A stretch of 15,976 nucleotides of DNA. Source: GCA-001735895 sp964651385. Its GTDB lineage: Bacteria; Pseudomonadota; Gammaproteobacteria; GCA-001735895. Shown here in pieces: positions 7,850 through 15,744 of the stretch. The notes under the pieces are model-generated. The model was given only the letters and a program-made list of their open reading frames with translations. It had not been told where the DNA came from and ran no database searches. Position numbers and translations under genes: made by a program. Each line of letters opens with the position of its first letter. Within the stretch, counting starts at the first letter, position 1. Where the stretch lies: positions 1 through 15,976 of the forward strand of contig CAZYYM010000083.1 of assembly GCA_964651385.1 (NCBI GenBank), in the 5' to 3' direction.

Positions 7850-9918
7850 AATTCAACCGGCAACTGTATTGTAAAACGAGTTCCTGCATTTTCCTTGCTG
7901 GTCACCATGAGATCACCAGTGAGAGAACGGAAAAATTCTCGGCTCTGAAACACGCCCATTCCCATGCCGGATACCCCCTTGGTGCTATCAAAAGGCCGAA
8001 ATAACCGCTCCGCTATAAACTCCTGACTCATCCCTTTACCATCATCTGAAACATTTATAATAAGCTGATTATCGACAATAGAAACCAGTTCTATTTCAAC
8101 CATGCCATTTTTGTCGGTGGACTCTACGGCATTTTGAACAATGTTTTTTATGGCAGAATATAATTGCTCCTGATTCGCCACAACAGCAGGGGACAGATTA
8201 TTTCGATTAATAACGGTTGGACAAACAGAATGGTGCCTGCAACTATCAACAATCGTATCGATTACCTGCAGAATTGGTTTTGAAGTGGTTACACCTAATT
8301 GGCCGGGATTTTTTAGTAATTGCATTAAACGATGCATCTTGTGCGTGGTATGTTCAACGGTATTAATCATATCGTCAACAAATTCTGGATTACCTTTGTG
8401 TTCACTTGCATTTTCAACTAGCAATGATAACTGGCTTAATACCGTTTTTAAATCGTGCATCAAAAAAGCCGTCATCTGATTCATATCCGTAAACTTTTGC
8501 GCCTGCTGCAACGCATTATCCGTTTCTTTTAAAAATAAGGACAATGAAACGTGATGTGCGATAGTATTCAATAAATCGATGTCCTCGATATCCAGACTAA
8601 CACCGCTTGATTCCAGCGTGGGTTTACTTAAATGAACAAATCCAAATAATTCTTCGTTAATCCATAATGGAATAATCAACCAGCTGTATTCGGTACGAAT
8701 AAACCAGTGACTGTCCGCCTCAGGACTTTCTAACACCTGCCTAAACTCTTGCTTTGAAAACAGTTTTTTCTTCTCATGAATGAATGCGACCAAACTGGAA
8801 TCATCTGCTTCAGGCAAAAGACTGTCAAACCCCTTGCGCCAGTGGGTTTTATTTAGGAATTGACGATTATCTTTTATCCACAGCGTCGCTCCCTGACTGT
8901 CTACAATTTGGGCGATTGCCTGCAATGCGCGTTTATAGAGAGAAATTTCCGGATCATGTGTTAATAAAGTCCGGGAAAACCGGTTCCACTCTTCCCGATA
9001 ATCATATTTATTGCGAAAGCTGTAATTTAAGTAGCGTTTAACACGTATTCTAATTTTAGGCGATAAAAACAGAACAGCGAGTAGCAGGATTGCTGCGAAA
9101 AGAAAAGAGGCTTGTAAGACTTTTCCCCACTCGCCGCTGAATTCCTTGACGTAGAATCCAGCCAAGGACATCACTATCATATAGATACCGGCAGCAAACA
9201 GAGTCGTCGAATGAAAAACAAACTGTCGGGAGACATGGATATGCGGCGCCAGTTCCGGGTTACGCGCGGCGGCAATGACTAAGGTCGGTACGATTAATAC
9301 GTTGACAATGCCTCTGGCGCTCCAAAATTCATAGTCTATCGTTTGAGCCAAAAGTGCATTAGAAAATACAAACAGGTCGTATGCAAAAATCGAAGCTGCG
9401 CTAATACAAAGAAAATTAATACTCCAGCGATATCCTGAAGCCGTATTCCTGAAAAGTTGCTCGACAAGAATTAAACCCAGAATTGAAAAAAACAGCATCC
9501 AGCCCATTTGAATCATGACAGGATTCTGCAATTGAAAAACAGCATTCAGGTAATCATTCAAGCCGAGGCTAGCCGTTGCAATAACAAAAAGAATGGCTAT
9601 GTTAAGTGGCGAAAAAAGGTTACCGGTTCTAAACTTGAATGGCTCATTCGTATACAGCCCAGAGGCACTTTGAAGCACATAAAACCAGGTAAAGTACCTG
9701 AGTAACTCAGATACAATAATCATTCTAAAAGCAATAGATGCACCGATCTGGCTCATGGTCAACAGGCCACTCCAGACAAACGTCGCGGATACCAGCAAAA
9801 GGAAAGGTTTAGCTTTAAGTTTCCCTTCAAAGCCGACAAAATAAATCACCAGTATCAGTAGAAATAGTAGCCCGCTTACCAGAAAGCTGATAAAGCCTAG
9901 AGAAAGATTTATTTCCAA
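7846..9918 (-). CDS. prsK: PrsK: PEP-CTERM-system membrane sensor histidine kinase
   Basis: This 690-residue membrane histidine kinase is of the PrsK (TIGR02916-like) type. The first 290 residues hold about eight hydrophobic segments (roughly 8-30, 38-58, 64-82, 103-121, 137-153, 165-190, 203-217, 234-256, with another at 268-286). A GAF-like sensory domain follows at about 315-465. The kinase core has its phospho-acceptor H488 in LMHDLK, an N box (N592, N596 in NIVQNAVES), G1 DDGKGM (625-630), F box LFRPFDS (639-645) and G2 SGMGMG (650-655). It would sense an unknown membrane or cytosolic signal and phosphorylate PrsR, encoded directly downstream with a 4-bp overlap. The start is a TTG. An in-frame TGA lies two codons upstream and no other good start is near, so TTG is favoured. 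The ribosome binding site is weak. Confidence 0.93.
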   Translation of the reverse strand: MEINLSLGFISFLVSGLLFLLILVIYFVGFEGKLKAKPFLLLVSATFVWSGLLTMSQIGASIAFRMIIVSELLRYFTWFYVLQSASGLYTNEPFKFRTGNLFSPLNIAILFVIATASLGLNDYLNAVFQLQNPVMIQMGWMLFFSILGLILVEQLFRNTASGYRWSINFLCISAASIFAYDLFVFSNALLAQTIDYEFWSARGIVNVLIVPTLVIAAARNPELAPHIHVSRQFVFHSTTLFAAGIYMIVMSLAGFYVKEFSGEWGKVLQASFLFAAILLLAVLFLSPKIRIRVKRYLNYSFRNKYDYREEWNRFSRTLLTHDPEISLYKRALQAIAQIVDSQGATLWIKDNRQFLNKTHWRKGFDSLLPEADDSSLVAFIHEKKKLFSKQEFRQVLESPEADSHWFIRTEYSWLIIPLWINEELFGFVHLSKPTLESSGVSLDIEDIDLLNTIAHHVSLSLFLKETDNALQQAQKFTDMNQMTAFLMHDLKTVLSQLSLLVENASEHKGNPEFVDDMINTVEHTTHKMHRLMQLLKNPGQLGVTTSKPILQVIDTIVDSCRHHSVCPTVINRNNLSPAVVANQEQLYSAIKNIVQNAVESTDKNGMVEIELVSIVDNQLIINVSDDGKGMSQEFIAERLFRPFDSTKGVSGMGMGVFQSREFFRSLTGDLMVTSKENAGTRFTIQLPVEL

Positions 9919-10035
9919 ATGATCAACCCGATAGAGACAGCACTAAAGCTTCCTGCTGTTAAGAAAAAAATTAACCAATACATAGCGAATGAGCTGCTAG
10001 AATTTACTCTATATATAGTCTACTTCGGGACAATT
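9919..10035. other. Divergent prsK/epimerase intergenic region
   Basis: This 117-bp region must drive both the epimerase (forward) and prsK (reverse). On the forward strand an AT-rich CTATATATAG (10009-10018), itself a perfect 10-bp palindrome, could supply a -10 for either strand. No matching -35 is clear. No TGG-N9-TGC sigma-54 core was seen on either strand. Confidence 0.4.
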
Positions 10036-10956
10036 ATGAAAAAAGTATTAATCACCGGTGGCGCGGGTTTTATCGGCTCACATACTGCCGATTTATTATT
10101 AAACAGGAATATTCCAGTTCGTGTACTCGATAATCTGTCGTCGGGGCACCGACACAATCTACCAGAATTTCACCCCTTTCTTGAATTTATCGAAGGCGAT
10201 ATCACCGATGTAAACACAGTCAATCAATCAATGAAAGGGGTTTCACATTGCCTGAATCTGGCCGCACAGGTATCAGTAGTTGCATCACTTGAGGACCCTC
10301 AATTTTCTGCCATGCAGAATATTATCGGATTCGTCAATGTGCTGGTTGCAGCACAGCAAAATAATATTGAAAAACTGGTATACGCATCTTCAGCAGCAAT
10401 TTACGGTGAACCCAGTGAGATTCCTTTAAACGAGACAGCCGTTAAAGCACAACTGTCTCCCTATGGACTGGAAAAGCAGGTTAACGAAGAATACGCGGAT
10501 ATGTATGACCGGATTTATGGTACGGCGTCGTTAGGGCAACGATTTTTCAATGTCTACGGTCCCAGACAGGATCCGAAATCGCCCTATGCCGGTGTTATCG
10601 CATTGTTTGTGGACAGAATAGCACAAGGTGCCAATCTAACCATTTTTGGCGATGGCCTGCAAACGCGTGATTTTATATATGTCGGAGATGTTGCCAAAGC
10701 CAACGTGGCAGCTCTCGATAGCAGCCTAACCGGTGTTTGCAATATAGCCACTGGAAAGCAATCAACCCTGTTAGACCTCATTGAGGTACTGTCGAATATT
10801 ACAGGAAAAACCTGTGAAGTGACTCATGCGCTTCCGAGGGAAGGCGACATACAACACTCACTCGCTAATCCCGGCAGAATGAACCGTGAGCTGGGGTTCA
10901 TTGCAGAAACCAGCATTCGCCAGGGTTTGACTAAATTAATTGATTCTGCCGGCTAA
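10036..10956 (+). CDS. NAD-dependent nucleotide-sugar epimerase (extended SDR, GalE/WbpP-like)
   Basis: This 306-residue extended short-chain dehydrogenase/reductase probably inverts a sugar hydroxyl on a UDP-hexose, most likely at C4, through a 4-keto intermediate with bound NAD. It has the Rossmann glycine motif GGAGFIG (8-14), D31 for NAD ribose, Ser118/Ser119 and the catalytic YxxxK (Y143, K147). The substrate-side RFFNVYGPRQDP (169-180) resembles UDP-GlcNAc and UDP-glucuronate type 4-epimerases more than classic GalE. The exact sugar cannot be fixed from sequence. The reading frame is open back to 9919, but the first 39 codons do not resemble the family. The ATG at 10036 has GGGA at 10027-10030 and starts MKKVLITGG, as expected. 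It is divergent from prsK and ends 7 bp from the convergent gspD. It may feed the exopolysaccharide made by the neighbouring genes. Confidence 0.88.
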   Translation: MKKVLITGGAGFIGSHTADLLLNRNIPVRVLDNLSSGHRHNLPEFHPFLEFIEGDITDVNTVNQSMKGVSHCLNLAAQVSVVASLEDPQFSAMQNIIGFVNVLVAAQQNNIEKLVYASSAAIYGEPSEIPLNETAVKAQLSPYGLEKQVNEEYADMYDRIYGTASLGQRFFNVYGPRQDPKSPYAGVIALFVDRIAQGANLTIFGDGLQTRDFIYVGDVAKANVAALDSSLTGVCNIATGKQSTLLDLIEVLSNITGKTCEVTHALPREGDIQHSLANPGRMNRELGFIAETSIRQGLTKLIDSAG

Positions 10957-10963
10957 GCGGAAT

Positions 10964-12898
10964 TTACTCGTAAGGCGCTAACACCGGTGACCCAATTTCA
11001 CCTTCCTTCATGTTAGCCAATTGTTCATCACGTAGAAAATTGTATTTACGCTGACTCAATTGTCGAGCCTTGTTCGGATCCTTGATGATGGTCGAGCGAA
11101 TAAAAACCAGTAGATTTTGTTTTACCCTGGTAGTTTTGCTGGTTCGAAATAATGCACCGAGAATCGGAATATCACCCAAGCCGGGTACCTTTTGTTCCGA
11201 GTTCACTACATTTTCGTCGATCAAACCACCGAGTACCAGCAGCTCGCCATCTTCCAGTTGAACCGTGGTTTTGATCGAGCGTTTATTGGTCACAATATCT
11301 ACCGCGCCTGTAGCACTCCCACTAATATTGGACACTTCCTGCTCAATCGCCATGGTTATGGTGTCACCTTCGTTTATCTGCGGTTTCACCTTAAGACTGA
11401 CACCTACATCCTGACGCTCGATAGTCCGAAATGGATTGGTAACATCAACGCTCGACCCTGTCGTCGAAGTTTCACCGGTAACAAACGGAACGTTCTGTCC
11501 AACCACGATTTCAGCTTCCTGGTTGTCCAGCGTAACGATAGACGGTGTCGACAGTAAATTGGTTTCAGAATCACCCGACAGTGCCCGAATCAACGTAACA
11601 AAGCTTAATCCCGAGTCAGATATTTGCCCCAGGCCAAGCGCTAATCCATCTGGAATTACGCCATTCGCCACACCGGCAATTGTCGAGCCGGACGATGAGA
11701 ATTGAGTTGACAGGACAGGATTATCACCGCCACCGCCATCTATCAACCACTGTACACCCAGTTCTTTTGAAGTATCCAGGGAAACCTCGGCAATTATGGC
11801 TTCAATATGCACCTGAGCACGTCGGATATCAAGTTGCTGTATGACCGCTCTCAGGGATGGATATACCGAGGCCGGGGCAGATATTACCAATGCATTAGAA
11901 GTCTCATCCGCCTGTATAAAGACTGACGCTGGTCCGGCATTGGTTTTACCACTACCTGAATTCTTAGCCTCGGCTTTAATCACCTCTTTGCCGACATTAC
12001 TCAGGATATCGGCAATATTCTTGGCTTCGGCGTAGCGCAAATAAACCACGTGCGTATTGCCCGATGATTCGACTGGCGAATCAATATCCGCAATAATGGC
12101 ACGATATTTGAGCCGATTAGCTTTTTCACCACTGAGCAGGATACTATTAGTACGTTCGTCAGCGCTAAACTTAACAATACCTGCCGCGGCTTTTTGATCC
12201 GGCCTGGCCAGATTCAAGCTTGAAAGCAAACGCACAACCTCTGCCGCAAACGCGTGTTTTAATTTAATAATTTCTATATCTGAATCACTTTCCTGATCCA
12301 TTTCGGCGATGATGCGTTCAATTCTCCGAATATTGGACGCGCGGTCAGAAACAATTAGCACATTAGTGGCTGAATAAGCAGCCAGATGCCCCTGTTGGGC
12401 GACTAATGGTCGTAATATCGGTACCAACTGGGCAGAATTAATAAAATTAATCTTGAGAACTCGAGTGATAAGCTGATCTTCCGGCGTCGATCTCCGATTG
12501 GTAAAAGGTGCAGCAGATTGCTTCGCTGTCGCATCCGGTATGATTTTAATGGCATTTTTGGTTGGGACTGTGGCGAATCCGTGGACCTGTAAGACCGATA
12601 AAAAGACGCTATAGACCTCCGATTTATTCAACGGTTTGGATGAAACTACTGTGACCTTGCCTTTGACACGGGGATCGATGATGAAATTTTTCCCGGTGAT
12701 TTGAGAGACGCTATTGATGACCGCCACCAGATCGGCATCACTAAAATTCAACGTGACCTCTTCCGCAATGGCTGGGCGACAAAACAATAATACAAATCCT
12801 AGTACTAGTAATAAGCGATATAACTTCAACATTTGTTCCATGGTTATGTTAGTCCAATTAAAAGCTGGCGATTTTGAAGAGTCCGATGACTTATTCAC
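10964..12898 (-). CDS. gspD: GspD: type II secretion outer-membrane secretin
   Basis: This 644-residue secretin forms the multimeric outer-membrane channel of a type II secretion system. The hydrophobic signal segment is at about residues 25-45 with likely cleavage after AIA (43-45). Ring domains follow: N0 (about 47-120), N1 (143-200), N2 (207-275) and N3 (283-358). The secretin core is 362-605, including the signature VPGLGDIPILGALF (571-584). The tail after the core is short (606-644), with no clear pilotin-binding domain. Length is normal for the family (about 650). The GTG start shares a GTGA overlap with the gspC stop. It puts about 20 hydrophilic residues before the signal peptide. ATGs at 12841 (Met20) or 12832 (Met23) give a more ordinary signal peptide and are real alternatives. 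The gene is co-directional with gspC and ends 7 bp from the convergent epimerase. Confidence 0.95.
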   Translation of the reverse strand: MNKSSDSSKSPAFNWTNITMEQMLKLYRLLLVLGFVLLFCRPAIAEEVTLNFSDADLVAVINSVSQITGKNFIIDPRVKGKVTVVSSKPLNKSEVYSVFLSVLQVHGFATVPTKNAIKIIPDATAKQSAAPFTNRRSTPEDQLITRVLKINFINSAQLVPILRPLVAQQGHLAAYSATNVLIVSDRASNIRRIERIIAEMDQESDSDIEIIKLKHAFAAEVVRLLSSLNLARPDQKAAAGIVKFSADERTNSILLSGEKANRLKYRAIIADIDSPVESSGNTHVVYLRYAEAKNIADILSNVGKEVIKAEAKNSGSGKTNAGPASVFIQADETSNALVISAPASVYPSLRAVIQQLDIRRAQVHIEAIIAEVSLDTSKELGVQWLIDGGGGDNPVLSTQFSSSGSTIAGVANGVIPDGLALGLGQISDSGLSFVTLIRALSGDSETNLLSTPSIVTLDNQEAEIVVGQNVPFVTGETSTTGSSVDVTNPFRTIERQDVGVSLKVKPQINEGDTITMAIEQEVSNISGSATGAVDIVTNKRSIKTTVQLEDGELLVLGGLIDENVVNSEQKVPGLGDIPILGALFRTSKTTRVKQNLLVFIRSTIIKDPNKARQLSQRKYNFLRDEQLANMKEGEIGSPVLAPYE

Positions 12899-13761
12899 AA
12901 ATTGAAGTCCATCGTTTGCTCGCTACCGTTTCTCATCACAGTAACCGATACAGATTTCGCTGTGGTCAGTGATTTTAAAGCATCTAGCGCTTGAAAAGGC
13001 TTATCAAGGGAAATGCCATTAATTTTGGTAAAAACGTCGTTTTCATTAAAGTTGAGCCTTTTCAACAGACTTTCACCTCTGAGTGCCTTTAAACGGAAAC
13101 CGATGTTCCTGCCATTTTCCTGGATAGGAATGGCCTGAAAACGTTTCGCCAGGGCCAGCGGATTACTCACATAACGCCTTTTATAACTTCTCAGCAAATT
13201 ACTGGCCGCTATCGGGTTGGACTGGACACGCGATGCAACGCCACTAGCGGAATTCGTGACAACCGGTTTCTGCAGATTCAATCGTTCAATCTTGCCATAG
13301 CGATTGATCAATATATGATCACGAAAAATCGAAGACAGGATTATATTTGCCGCCAGTTCATCGTCTATAAAATATTGCTGACTATCATTGGGTTTCACTT
13401 CGACAATGGCTGACGATAAGGTCGTTTCCTCAGAAAAATAGATTCCCCGTAATTTATAGTTCAATTTGGTCTCAGGCGCCTGTTCGACGACCACTTCCTC
13501 TACCTGCTCTACAATGACCTGACCAAACAAATGCGCATGCGCGATCGCCTCTGCCTGTTTCTGGCGACTTTGCTGACTGGAATTTGGCCGATTGGATTGA
13601 TCTACCGATTTAACAATTGCGGCAATAGCCAGGTCAGGTTGCGGATAATATTGCCAGAACAGCACAGAAACCTGATGCGCGAGTAGCACCAGCACAGCTA
13701 GTAACACAACTAACCGCACGCGTGCATTCATTAAAAATTTTATTAAACTGGCCTGTAACAA
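12895..13761 (-). CDS. gspC: GspC: type II secretion inner-membrane/PDZ protein
   Basis: GspC links the inner-membrane platform of type II secretion to the GspD secretin and may help choose substrates. The 288-residue product has one membrane segment (about 17-36) and a Pro/Ser/Gln-rich linker. The homology-region domain is at about 73-165 (starting AHLFGQ, with LNYKLRGIYFS and an RDHILINRYGKIERL stretch), where GspC contacts GspD. A PDZ domain is at about 196-288. I keep the TTG start at 13761 because an AGGA (13769-13772) sits 7 bases upstream. The next in-frame ATG, Met11 at 13731, has no good ribosome site. It overlaps gspD by 4 bp. gspE to gspM do not follow, so they must be elsewhere. 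Confidence 0.93.
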   Translation of the reverse strand: MLQASLIKFLMNARVRLVVLLAVLVLLAHQVSVLFWQYYPQPDLAIAAIVKSVDQSNRPNSSQQSRQKQAEAIAHAHLFGQVIVEQVEEVVVEQAPETKLNYKLRGIYFSEETTLSSAIVEVKPNDSQQYFIDDELAANIILSSIFRDHILINRYGKIERLNLQKPVVTNSASGVASRVQSNPIAASNLLRSYKRRYVSNPLALAKRFQAIPIQENGRNIGFRLKALRGESLLKRLNFNENDVFTKINGISLDKPFQALDALKSLTTAKSVSVTVMRNGSEQTMDFNL

Positions 13762-13768
13762 AGTATTA

Positions 13769-13772
13769 TCCT
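13769..13772 (-). promoter_or_regulatory. Ribosome binding site that supports the TTG start of gspC
   Basis: Reading the reverse strand, AGGA lies 7 bases before the TTG codon at 13759-13761. The first downstream ATG has only an AT-rich stretch before it. Confidence 0.6.
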
Positions 13773-13837
13773 GTCTTGGAACGAGTTTACCGTCTAAATG
13801 TGTAATGATTGTGGAAGTACATCACAAATCAACGTTT

Positions 13838-13867
13838 ACTATAGATAAAATCAGGTTTATTAGTCAA
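13838..13867 (-). promoter_or_regulatory. Sigma-70-like promoter of gspCD
   Basis: Reading the reverse strand, -35 TTGACT (13862-13867) and -10 TATAGT (13838-13843) each match consensus at 5 of 6 bases, with an 18-bp spacer. Transcription would begin near 13831, leaving a leader of about 70 bases before gspC. It is the best promoter match in the window. Confidence 0.55.
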
Positions 13868-13910
13868 GGCATTGATTTTTAAGGGATTTAAATTTCGTTC
13901 CCGGATGTGG

Positions 13911-13925
13911 GCACCCTTTTCTCCA
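13911..13925 (-). promoter_or_regulatory. Possible sigma-54 promoter core upstream of gspC
   Basis: The reverse strand carries TGG-N9-TGC (TGG at 13923-13925, TGC at 13911-13913), which keeps the required GG-N10-GC spacing. The remaining bases match poorly (no CAC after TGG, no TT before GC). Such a core will occur by chance fairly often, so the call rests mainly on the neighbouring sigma-54 activator gene. Confidence 0.2.
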
Positions 13926-13983
13926 GAAATGAGCTTGTATTTTTAATCAGGGGATCAGATTGTGCTTGAATAAGTGTTATATC

Positions 13984-15744
13984 TCAACTGCTAAAACAGC
14001 CCATGCCTGTCGGTAAGCCGGATCGATGGATACCATACTTTTTTATTCGCTCGCGTAATGTGCTGGGTGCCATACCAAGCCGTATGGCAGCGCCATTTTG
14101 TCCCTCAATTTTCCAGGCAGTTTCTTCCAGAGCGTGCCGGATCATTTCATGCTCAACTTCCTTTATGGTTCTCAAGTGACCAGGTATTTCAGGCTTCATA
14201 CCAAAATCAAAATTGTCATCGAGCTGAAGTGAATCGCCCAGCGTCAGGATAATGGCACGTTCAATCACATTTTCGAGTTCGCGCACATTGCCCGGCCATT
14301 TATACGCCTGCAACCGTTCCTTTACTTCCGGTCGAATTTCGCGAATCTGCTTTCCTATTTTTACGCTATATTTTTGCAAAAAATGGTAGGCGAGCACGAT
14401 AATATCGTCCTTACGTTCGCGTAGTGGCGGACTTTGAATGGGAAATACATTCAGCCGGTAAAATAAATCTTCACGAAATTCACCATTACCAATGCTCGTC
14501 GCTAAATTCCGATTGGTTGCCGCGATGACTCTAACATCTACTCGAATTGTCTGGTTACTGCCAACTCTTTCAATCTCGCCTTCCTGTAACACACGCAACA
14601 GCTTTGACTGCAATTCCAAAGGCAAATCACCTATTTCATCAAGAAAAATTGTACCACCATCAGCGATTTCGAAGCGCCCCGTTTTCCTTGAGATAGCACC
14701 CGTGAATGCACCCTTTTCGTGACCGAATAATTCGCTTTCGATCAGACCGACTGGTAGTGCAGCACAATTAACCTTGACCAGCGGGCGGTCATGGCGCCGA
14801 CTGCCGGCATGAACAGAACGGGCGATCAGTTCCTTGCCGGTTCCTGTTTCGCCCAGGATCAAAACCGTGGCACTGGTTTCCGCCACCTGATTGATCTTTT
14901 GTAACAAACTAATTTGTACATCACTATGGCCAATAATTTCGTCAGACCCGTGTACCGCTTTGATTTCATCCTGTAGATAGGTGTTTTCTTGTTGTAAGCG
15001 ATTTTTTAGCTGCCTGACCTCGGCCAAAGCTGACTGTAAAGCCAGTTCAGCCTTTTTTTTGTCCGTGGTATCTAACGCGTATATATTCAGGTAGTCGCTG
15101 TCGACAACCGGCGCAAACGCTACAGAATAAACGCGGTTAGCACAATTGATATCGGTACGGTATTGTTTACCTGTCCTGGCGGCCTTTCGAAACACAACGT
15201 GACCCGGTTCCAAATCATTCGAGTAGAGATTTCCGGCCCAATGTCTAAGACATGGTTCGCAGGCACGATTGGAATAAAGTAATTCACCATTAAAAGAAAC
15301 TTGCATGACCGGATTGGGGTTTTCATCCGGGAATTTGGCCGGATTATCCTGCCGGCCGATTATACCCCTAGAATCCGGTGGCGATATCATGCAAACCATG
15401 TAATTTTCCTGTTTGACAGATAACAAAGACAGACTCAGGTCTAATAGTAAATGCCCACTGTTATATTCCGTATCAGGCTCCATATCCACCGTTGTGTTAA
15501 CTATATGGCCTTGCAGGATTCGATCCCAGGCACGTTGCCATATGGCGGGTTCGGGAAATATATAATTGTGCAGATTTTCAGGAGCCACGCCATTCAACAG
15601 TATCTTAGCCTTATCTGTGAGACCTATAACCTGACGACTGTTATCAATTAAAATAACTGCGATGGGGATCGAACCCACGAGTTGCTCTAACTGCCCGGAT
15701 TCGGGCCCACCTATTGTTTGATTCAATGAATCAACTGCCTGCAT
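13984..15744 (-). CDS. Sigma-54-dependent transcriptional activator with two putative PAS domains
   Basis: This 586-residue sigma-54 activator has no receiver domain, so it probably senses a signal directly. A PAS-like domain lies at about residues 18-120. A second is at about 140-225, starting NPNPVMQVSFNGELLYSNR and carrying a CEPC motif (C162, C165). A coiled-coil signalling helix is at about 228-262. The AAA+ domain covers about 268-500, with Walker A GETGTGKE (298-305), the canonical sigma-54 loop GAFTGA (345-350), Walker B TIFLDE (365-370) and an arginine-rich sensor region (LRERKDD, 441-447). The Fis-type helix-turn-helix is at about 544-571, followed by a short tail ending GMGCFSS. 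Targets are unknown; the downstream gspCD pair is a candidate by position. The ATG has a G-rich ribosome site about 8 bases upstream. The 232 bp upstream contain a perfect 36-bp palindrome. Confidence 0.93.
   Translation of the reverse strand: MQAVDSLNQTIGGPESGQLEQLVGSIPIAVILIDNSRQVIGLTDKAKILLNGVAPENLHNYIFPEPAIWQRAWDRILQGHIVNTTVDMEPDTEYNSGHLLLDLSLSLLSVKQENYMVCMISPPDSRGIIGRQDNPAKFPDENPNPVMQVSFNGELLYSNRACEPCLRHWAGNLYSNDLEPGHVVFRKAARTGKQYRTDINCANRVYSVAFAPVVDSDYLNIYALDTTDKKKAELALQSALAEVRQLKNRLQQENTYLQDEIKAVHGSDEIIGHSDVQISLLQKINQVAETSATVLILGETGTGKELIARSVHAGSRRHDRPLVKVNCAALPVGLIESELFGHEKGAFTGAISRKTGRFEIADGGTIFLDEIGDLPLELQSKLLRVLQEGEIERVGSNQTIRVDVRVIAATNRNLATSIGNGEFREDLFYRLNVFPIQSPPLRERKDDIIVLAYHFLQKYSVKIGKQIREIRPEVKERLQAYKWPGNVRELENVIERAIILTLGDSLQLDDNFDFGMKPEIPGHLRTIKEVEHEMIRHALEETAWKIEGQNGAAIRLGMAPSTLRERIKKYGIHRSGLPTGMGCFSS

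Larger units (their letters stand above)
13762..13983. other. Spacer between the sigma-54 activator and gspC
   Basis: This 222-bp stretch has no coding sequence. Besides the promoter candidates listed above, I saw no hairpin followed by a T-tract, so read-through from the activator gene into gspCD is possible. Confidence 0.5.

Noticed and set aside
9919..10035. 39-codon N-terminal extension of the epimerase
   Set aside because: The family starts just before the GGAGFIG motif, and the ATG at 10036 has a GGGA ribosome site. The extension overlaps the region needed for two promoters.
11192..11557. 121-codon forward open frame opposite gspD
   Set aside because: It is antisense to the conserved secretin core, with low-complexity, unfamily-like translation.
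13920..13983. Terminator after the sigma-54 activator gene
   Set aside because: Only 4-bp stems (for example AATC/GATT) occur before the short A/T run, too weak to call.
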